From contig JASLXP010001032.1 of NCBI GenBank assembly GCA_030740295.1, positions 1 through 10,383 of the forward strand: a DNA stretch of 10,383 bases, written 5' to 3'. This document shows, piece by piece, positions 6,154 through 10,383 of this stretch (the first letter of the stretch is position 1; each line of letters starts with the position of its first letter). The notes under the pieces are model-generated. The model saw nothing but the letters and a program-made list of their open reading frames with translations, ran no database searches and was not told the origin of the DNA. Both the position numbers and the translations under genes were made by a program. This stretch comes from Planctomycetota bacterium (GTDB taxonomy: Bacteria > Planctomycetota > PUPC01 > JACPCR01).

Positions 6154-9063
6154 CTATTTCGTTCCAGGCTTGTGCCACATGGACTCCCAGTACCTGCGGT
6201 CGAGGTCGTACACGTCAATCGTCTCCTTCGCCGGGTCGAATGACGCGGGGAGAACGCCGTACCGCTTCATTTCCCGGAGATACTGCGGCGTGGGCCTGAA
6301 CTGGGCCATGTCGAAACGGGTTATGGTTTGCTCCAGGTATGTCTTGCCCGCAGCAATGTGCTTCAGAAGTGCCCGGTAGTCGGCATCAGAGGTGTCGGCA
6401 AATACGGGCTGGTCTGCGGGCCCTGATTCCTGTTGTGCGTTTCCTCTGCATATGCCGTAGCCGCCTGCCTCGCTGGCTAACGGGGCAAGGAGGTACAGTG
6501 ATTTCTCGGGCCTGGTAAGGTTGAACATCAGGTGACGTGAGAACCTGAAGCGTTTGTCGTTCCAGCGGGGCCGCCAGAAAGAGAGACCGATTTCATCGGA
6601 GAGGCTGCGAGGCAGAGGGAGCTTGAGCCGTTTCTTGTGGCACTTGATGCAGCGTCGGTCAGCCACATTCCGGAACGCGGCGGCAGTCGGCAACGCCTTG
6701 TCCTGGTTTGTCTGCCTGTTCCTCTGGTACCCGCCGATAGATCCACCGCCAAGGGCAGCATATGTCCCGGGATACGCGGCGCCGGTCTCAATCCAGTAGC
6801 GGATCATGTCCTGCTCATGTTGGGAGAGCTTCGCTTTGTAATGTGCACCGCTGAGCATTTTCATGATCGGGCTTGCAGAGCTGCCAACGGCTCTCGGCGG
6901 AAGATTGCTCTTGGGATCGTTGCGACCGTCTACGAACTGCTTTCTCAGTGTCAGGGTGACATAGCTGTGCGAGAACATCGGTCCCCTGTCACCCGTCAGG
7001 ATGATTTTGCCTTGCCGATCATCGTAGTCGTGGCATTTCACACAGTGGCGGTCAAGGATCGGCTGAATATCGCGTGGATAATCAAAAACGTCCGGGATGC
7101 CTTTCGGAAGCTCTGGCGTTCTTGGCGGGGTCTTCACTGCCTGGAGCCGGCCGTGGCCGGCGTAACTCATCGGCGCCTTGCCTCGCTGTTCATGGCACCC
7201 CACACAACTGGTCACTTCTCCGGGCATGACCGTGAGGAAGCTCTGCATGCGCTTGACAGAATTGTTGTTCTCATCGAGAGCGACGAAAAACAACGCGCGA
7301 TTCGCCGGTAGCTGCATGTATGCAGAACCGTCCGGCTCGACCGGGACAGTCCCAAGTATCCTCTCGAGGGTAAAAGTCCCTCCGTAGCTCAACGGGTCCA
7401 TTCCGCCCGTGAAATTGATCGGCTTTGGGAGGCTTTCCACGACCAGCAGTTTCTTGATGTCGCCCCGTTTCACCCCCTGCATGTTCCGCCCGTTATAGAC
7501 GTCTGTAAGAACAAGCTCACCGGTGGCCTTCCCGAGATTAATCCTCGATGGGATCACCCTTTCACGTTTTCTCTTGAGAATGGGGCGGGGTTCGTGGATG
7601 TTGGCTCTTGCCAGTTCTCCGGACAGGGAATAAATCTCTGCCGTGTTACCTTTCGAATCCATGAGCACGATTTTCTTACCGTCTGCAACGATGAAAGCGT
7701 CTTCGGAAAGCGGGTACGGATCACGGCACGAGCCCCTCTTGCTGATGCGGCGCAGAGAGGATCTCTCATCCGGTCCGGACTTGTCAGTCACGGTAGCTAC
7801 ATGACCCGCGTGCTCACGTCTTCCGTGGCCCGGTGAATCAATCAAGACTACCCTGTCGGAACCGGGAATGGGCTTGGCATCAATGTAAACGCTGCCCGGG
7901 TGCATGTTGCCGAAGAAGACCATCTGGCCCGTGCCATCGGGATTCGCGGTCCAGAGATGGTGGAAATGCACCTGCGACCGGTCAGTGTATTCCCATCTCT
8001 GGTAGAGAACGCGGCCATCAGGAAGAACCCACGGCGTGTTGTCATGCTCGATGTTTGCTGAGATCTGGCGAATGCTTTTGCCGTCCCCGTCGCACCGGTA
8101 CAGGATAGCTACAGGAGAGGCCCAGCAGTTCACCCACCTCTTGCCCCGCGCAGATACGAACATTATCCCGCCGTCCGGTAAGTATGTCGGTTCGAGGTCA
8201 TCATAGATTCCGTCCGTCAGTTGTTTGAGTCCCGTCCCGTCAACATTGATCTCGTAGAGGTGAAAGGTTTCTGTCCCGCTCTTTCTCCAGGAGAACAGGA
8301 TCTTCTCCGCATCGTAGTGAACTGCCGGATCTCTTACCGAGCCCTCGGGGTCATCAACCAGGTACACTACCTTCCTCGTCTCGAGATCCAGTTTGCAGAG
8401 GCGGCCCTGCGCACGGTACAGCTTACTTCTGTCGTTCTGGGCGTAGTAGCCGAAATTGCCATACCAGTGCCCGTCCACCCCGTCCTCGCGTGCAGCAAAG
8501 ACTATTTCGCTGACCCCGAACTCCGCGAGTCTTTCAGCCACTTTCCTGCTTTTCTCAGCCACTCTCCGGACCTTGTTCTTCTCATGTGCCTTGAGTATTT
8601 CGGCAGCTTTGCTGCCCGGAAACTCGACCTCCCAGATTGAGGCCAGGCGCCACCGGGCATACTTGAGGAATACGATCCTGAGATATCGGCCCTGGGCCTT
8701 CAAACCTGTGATCTGTTCTTTGCCACCCTTGCAGTCAGACTTGCGATGGATCCTCTTCCAGTCCCTGGCATCCTCCGAAACCTGCATCTCATACTCGACC
8801 GCATGAGCAGTCTCCCAGTGGAGGATCATCTTCTCGAAGGCCACGCTCTCACCGAAATCGAATTGGAGCCATTGCGTGCGGTCGGTTACCCGACTGGCCC
8901 ATCTCGTTTCCGGATTTCCATCACCTGCATGCTCCGGCACGTACTGCGGCCCATGAACTGAAGACGCGGTGACAGCCACCTCTGCCTGCAAAGAGAGTGC
9001 AGGTGAAAAAACAATGAAGCAGGCTGCCAGCGCCCAACAGAAGGCTTTTCTGTTTATTTTCAT
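6154..9063 (-). CDS. secreted triheme protein: discoidin, beta-propeller and hydrazine-synthase-alpha-like domains
   Basis: This 969-residue protein starts at the ATG at 9063. A TTG 18 bases upstream is in frame but adds six residues before a normal signal peptide, MKINRKAFCWALAACFIVFS, with likely cleavage after Ala27 (SLQA/E). Residues 28-150 form an F5/8 type C (discoidin) domain with DGNPETRWAS and WLQFDFG. A charged helical linker (151-183) precedes a beta-propeller with DGHWYGNFGYY (197 on) and TolB-like repeats such as LYEINVDGTGLKQLTDG. Then comes a middle domain like that of hydrazine synthase alpha, with DPYPLSEDAF, VPVEPDGSAYMQLPANRALF and PGEVTSCVGCHE. Heme c sites are CVGCH (620-624; bases 7192-7206), CVKCH (674-678; 7030-7044) in a planctomycete-cytochrome-like IQPILDRHCVKCHD, and CIKCH (805-809; 6637-6651). 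The C-terminus ends DRRYWESMWHKPGTK. It should be exported and matured by cytochrome c biogenesis. An electron-transfer or redox-enzyme role is inferred; hydrazine synthesis is not supported. Confidence 0.9.
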   Translation of the reverse strand: MKINRKAFCWALAACFIVFSPALSLQAEVAVTASSVHGPQYVPEHAGDGNPETRWASRVTDRTQWLQFDFGESVAFEKMILHWETAHAVEYEMQVSEDARDWKRIHRKSDCKGGKEQITGLKAQGRYLRIVFLKYARWRLASIWEVEFPGSKAAEILKAHEKNKVRRVAEKSRKVAERLAEFGVSEIVFAAREDGVDGHWYGNFGYYAQNDRSKLYRAQGRLCKLDLETRKVVYLVDDPEGSVRDPAVHYDAEKILFSWRKSGTETFHLYEINVDGTGLKQLTDGIYDDLEPTYLPDGGIMFVSARGKRWVNCWASPVAILYRCDGDGKSIRQISANIEHDNTPWVLPDGRVLYQRWEYTDRSQVHFHHLWTANPDGTGQMVFFGNMHPGSVYIDAKPIPGSDRVVLIDSPGHGRREHAGHVATVTDKSGPDERSSLRRISKRGSCRDPYPLSEDAFIVADGKKIVLMDSKGNTAEIYSLSGELARANIHEPRPILKRKRERVIPSRINLGKATGELVLTDVYNGRNMQGVKRGDIKKLLVVESLPKPINFTGGMDPLSYGGTFTLERILGTVPVEPDGSAYMQLPANRALFFVALDENNNSVKRMQSFLTVMPGEVTSCVGCHEQRGKAPMSYAGHGRLQAVKTPPRTPELPKGIPDVFDYPRDIQPILDRHCVKCHDYDDRQGKIILTGDRGPMFSHSYVTLTLRKQFVDGRNDPKSNLPPRAVGSSASPIMKMLSGAHYKAKLSQHEQDMIRYWIETGAAYPGTYAALGGGSIGGYQRNRQTNQDKALPTAAAFRNVADRRCIKCHKKRLKLPLPRSLSDEIGLSFWRPRWNDKRFRFSRHLMFNLTRPEKSLYLLAPLASEAGGYGICRGNAQQESGPADQPVFADTSDADYRALLKHIAAGKTYLEQTITRFDMAQFRPTPQYLREMKRYGVLPASFDPAKETIDVYDLDRRYWESMWHKPGTK

Positions 9064-9081
9064 ACCAGACACAATGCACAA

Positions 9082-9206
9082 GGGGCGAAGTACGATCCTT
9101 TCCGAAGCATCAGTATTGTAGTGCGCATAGTCGTGGGATTCATTACGAATAGGTAGATCGTAATACGTTATCGTAGCAGCATCCGCCAGGACTTGGGCAG
9201 GGCTCT
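9082..9206 (-). promoter_or_regulatory. intergenic region with TACGAT/ATCGTA repeats and possible promoter
   Basis: This spacer between the HEAT lipoprotein stop and the triheme gene contains a perfect seven-base-arm inverted repeat, ATTACGA (9142-9148)/TCGTAAT (9158-9164), with a nine-base loop. Related words lie nearby: TACGATC (9091-9097), its reverse complement GATCGTA (9156-9162), and ATCGTA (9170-9175). Reading the minus strand, a TACAAT hexamer (9115-9120) could serve as a -10 element, but the matching -35 is weak. An operator or promoter is plausible, which would start the triheme gene separately from the lipoprotein gene. Confidence 0.35.
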
Positions 9207-10277
9207 TCAGTCCATTTTCCAGTCCTTGAGCAGGGGCCAGTTCTTATACTCTTCAACCAGCTTCAGCATCACATCCTGCCTTGTCGGGTCAATGGAAACA
9301 ATTGCATGCGCGGCAGCGATACGAAGTAGCTGAGGTTCTCCGTCCATGGCTTCCTCCAAAGCTGGAATTGCCTCTTTGGCTTCGGGTCCGAGAGTTCCAA
9401 TCGCTTGAGCAGCAGCAGTTCGTGAGGTCTGGTCTGGGTGCTTCAACGCGTTCATTAAGCACTCCAGGACTCTCCCATCATGCGGTGCGATTTTTACGAG
9501 CGCCTCGATGGCTGCATAACTGTTTTTTCCTTCCAGGTCAGTCACGAAACCGATTATCTGAGGGAGGTACTCTCTGGCGTCAGGGCCGATCGCAGCCATG
9601 GTGTAGATGGCGCGGTTCTTCATTCTTGAATCCTCGTGATTCAGCAACTTCCTCAACTGCGGCAGTGCGGCCTGTGCTTTGGGACCCATGGCCGCGATGG
9701 CCGATAAAGCTGCCTGCCGGACTGTTCGGTCGTCATCGTCGATAAGAACCAGGAGGTCGGGGAGCGCCGCACGGATGTCCTGTTTCAGATGGAAGGCATC
9801 AAATCTCAGATCCCAGAGGCACCTCCTGCGGACCTCTGGAGCCGGGTCTCGCAAACCCCGGATACGAAGTGGAATGCGCTCAGCCGGCGGTTGCCTCAGG
9901 AGAGACAGGCCATGATAGGCAGACGCTCTGACCGACGGATCCGAGTCTTCGGTTGCTTTGATCACCTCAGGCAGTGCGGGCTTCGCATCTTCCCCAAGCC
10001 GAAGTAAACACTGCCACGCCTCGCGCTTCGTGGCGATGTCCCGACTCTTCATATTTCGCAGTATCTGGGACAGCGTTAAGTTTTCGCGGCGGCTCCCGTG
10101 GATAGTGGCCGCCCCAGCCGCGTCTTTTCTGGAGCGCCCTGTACGCGACCGAGGTCTCCGCAATCGATCAGAAAGTCTGCGTGGGCTGCTTTCATGCACG
10201 TGGTCTGGACCCGAACAAGAGAGCAACATCGAGCAGACGCAAGAGAGAGTAATTATCGGGATTGGGGATTGCTTCAT
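9207..10277 (-). CDS. HEAT-repeat lipoprotein
   Basis: This 356-residue protein has a lipoprotein signal peptide, MKQSPIPIITLSCVCSMLLSC, with a lipobox LLSC that places the lipidated cysteine at Cys21. It should therefore be anchored in a membrane and face the periplasm or the outside. A basic, probably disordered linker (about 33-65, rich in Arg) is followed by roughly seven HEAT repeats from about residue 67 to the end. Each has the pattern D..VR..A..AL..IGP.A..ALP.L, for example DRTVRQAALSAIAAMGPKAQAALP (residues 183-206). HEAT solenoids bind proteins; no catalytic residues are expected or seen. The ATG at 10277 has GGGAG (10286-10290) eight bases upstream. It is the first complete gene of the minus-strand block and precedes the triheme protein gene by about 143 bases. 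It may scaffold an envelope complex with it, which is inference. Confidence 0.88.
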   Translation of the reverse strand: MKQSPIPIITLSCVCSMLLSCSGPDHVHESSPRRLSDRLRRPRSRTGRSRKDAAGAATIHGSRRENLTLSQILRNMKSRDIATKREAWQCLLRLGEDAKPALPEVIKATEDSDPSVRASAYHGLSLLRQPPAERIPLRIRGLRDPAPEVRRRCLWDLRFDAFHLKQDIRAALPDLLVLIDDDDRTVRQAALSAIAAMGPKAQAALPQLRKLLNHEDSRMKNRAIYTMAAIGPDAREYLPQIIGFVTDLEGKNSYAAIEALVKIAPHDGRVLECLMNALKHPDQTSRTAAAQAIGTLGPEAKEAIPALEEAMDGEPQLLRIAAAHAIVSIDPTRQDVMLKLVEEYKNWPLLKDWKMD

Positions 10278-10280
10278 GTA

Positions 10281-10313
10281 TCAGCTCCCTGACGCCAGAG
10301 TGTCCTGGGACAT
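10281..10313 (-). CDS. possible 10-residue leader peptide upstream of the HEAT lipoprotein
   Basis: A short reading frame, MSQDTLASGS followed by TGA, begins with ATG at 10313. It has a strong ribosome binding site, GGAGGA (10322-10327), at eight bases. It ends three bases before the ATG of the lipoprotein and is in the same frame, with only TGA and TAC between. The ribosome binding site of the lipoprotein lies inside its last codons. It could be a translated leader that couples or gates translation. It could also be a chance start or the remnant of a longer N-terminus cut by a stop codon. The peptide has no recognisable motif. Confidence 0.35.
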   Translation of the reverse strand: MSQDTLASGS

Positions 10314-10354
10314 GCTACAAGTCCTCCAAGACGGAGTCGTTTTGACGGATTTCA

Positions 10355-10367
10355 GGGGCGAAGCCCC
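10355..10367. other. GC-rich hairpin near the right edge
   Basis: GGGGC-GAA-GCCCC is a perfect inverted repeat with a three-base loop. It lies about 28 bases upstream of the GGAGGA ribosome binding site of the minus-strand leader frame. It could be the terminator of a gene beyond the window, though no T-run follows within the visible sequence, or a structure in the lipoprotein mRNA leader. Confidence 0.3.
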
Positions 10368-10383
10368 GGGCTGTTTGCCTAGC

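Noticed and set aside
5075..6379. 434-residue open frame on the + strand
   Set aside because: It is antisense to the radical SAM gene and runs through the spacer into the triheme gene. Its translation has no recognisable motif, whereas the opposite strand has a full set of radical SAM motifs.
9019..9030. LAAC lipobox in the triheme protein signal peptide
   Set aside because: LAAC at residues 12-15 would leave a very short hydrophobic core, and hydrophobic sequence continues beyond it to a good signal peptidase I site at SLQA/E.
6154..9063. Annotation as hydrazine synthase subunit alpha (hzsA)
   Set aside because: There is an extra discoidin domain, a third heme motif, no tyrosine four residues after the first heme histidine and no HZS beta or gamma gene in the window. 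Only family-level similarity is supported.
9064..9081. TTG start giving a 975-residue triheme protein
   Set aside because: It adds MCIVSG in front of a well-formed signal peptide and has no better ribosome binding site, so the ATG at 9063 is preferred. Neither site has a strong Shine-Dalgarno, so some doubt remains.

Overview
The window looks like chromosomal DNA from an environmental bacterium of the PVC superphylum (Planctomycetota, Lentisphaerota/Kiritimatiellota or Verrucomicrobiota), or a similar uncultured lineage. This is inferred from gene content: a discoidin/beta-propeller/c-type-cytochrome fusion related to the hydrazine synthase alpha-subunit family, a HEAT-repeat lipoprotein, a truncated Gfo/Idh/MocA oxidoreductase and a large secreted protein of unknown type. 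No phylogenetic marker gene is present, so the assignment is tentative. I saw no rRNA, tRNA, insertion sequence, CRISPR array, integrase or origin.

Layout. Positions 1-1595 (+) hold the C-terminal two thirds of a Gfo/Idh/MocA oxidoreductase and, 41 bases downstream, a complete carbon-nitrogen hydrolase (nitrilase superfamily) with its Glu-Lys-Cys triad. Positions 1749-3299 (-) hold a 516-residue polytopic membrane protein whose C-terminus is an isoprenylcysteine carboxyl methyltransferase/PEMT-type domain. A 342-base divergent region follows (3300-3641). It drives, on the + strand, a 450-residue Sec-exported protein of unknown function with two apparent beta-sandwich regions (3642-4994).

The right half, 5051-10277 (-), is one co-directional block transcribed right to left. 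First is a HEAT-repeat lipoprotein, then a 969-residue secreted protein with an F5/8 type C domain, a beta-propeller, an HZS-alpha-like middle domain and three CxxCH heme sites, then a radical SAM protein with extra C-terminal cysteines. The gaps are 125 to 150 bases and contain inverted repeats, so the block may be one operon with internal control or three separately started units.

How the genes may work together is inference. The lipoprotein and the triheme protein are both exported and could be parts of one envelope or surface assembly, while the cytoplasmic radical SAM enzyme could modify a peptide or protein substrate or act independently. The multiheme protein is not a genuine hydrazine synthase alpha subunit on the evidence here: no beta or gamma subunits are present, and the tyrosine I would expect four residues after the first heme histidine is a glycine. 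The most useful leads are this fusion, its radical SAM neighbour, and a 10-codon reading frame with a strong ribosome binding site ending three bases before the lipoprotein start.
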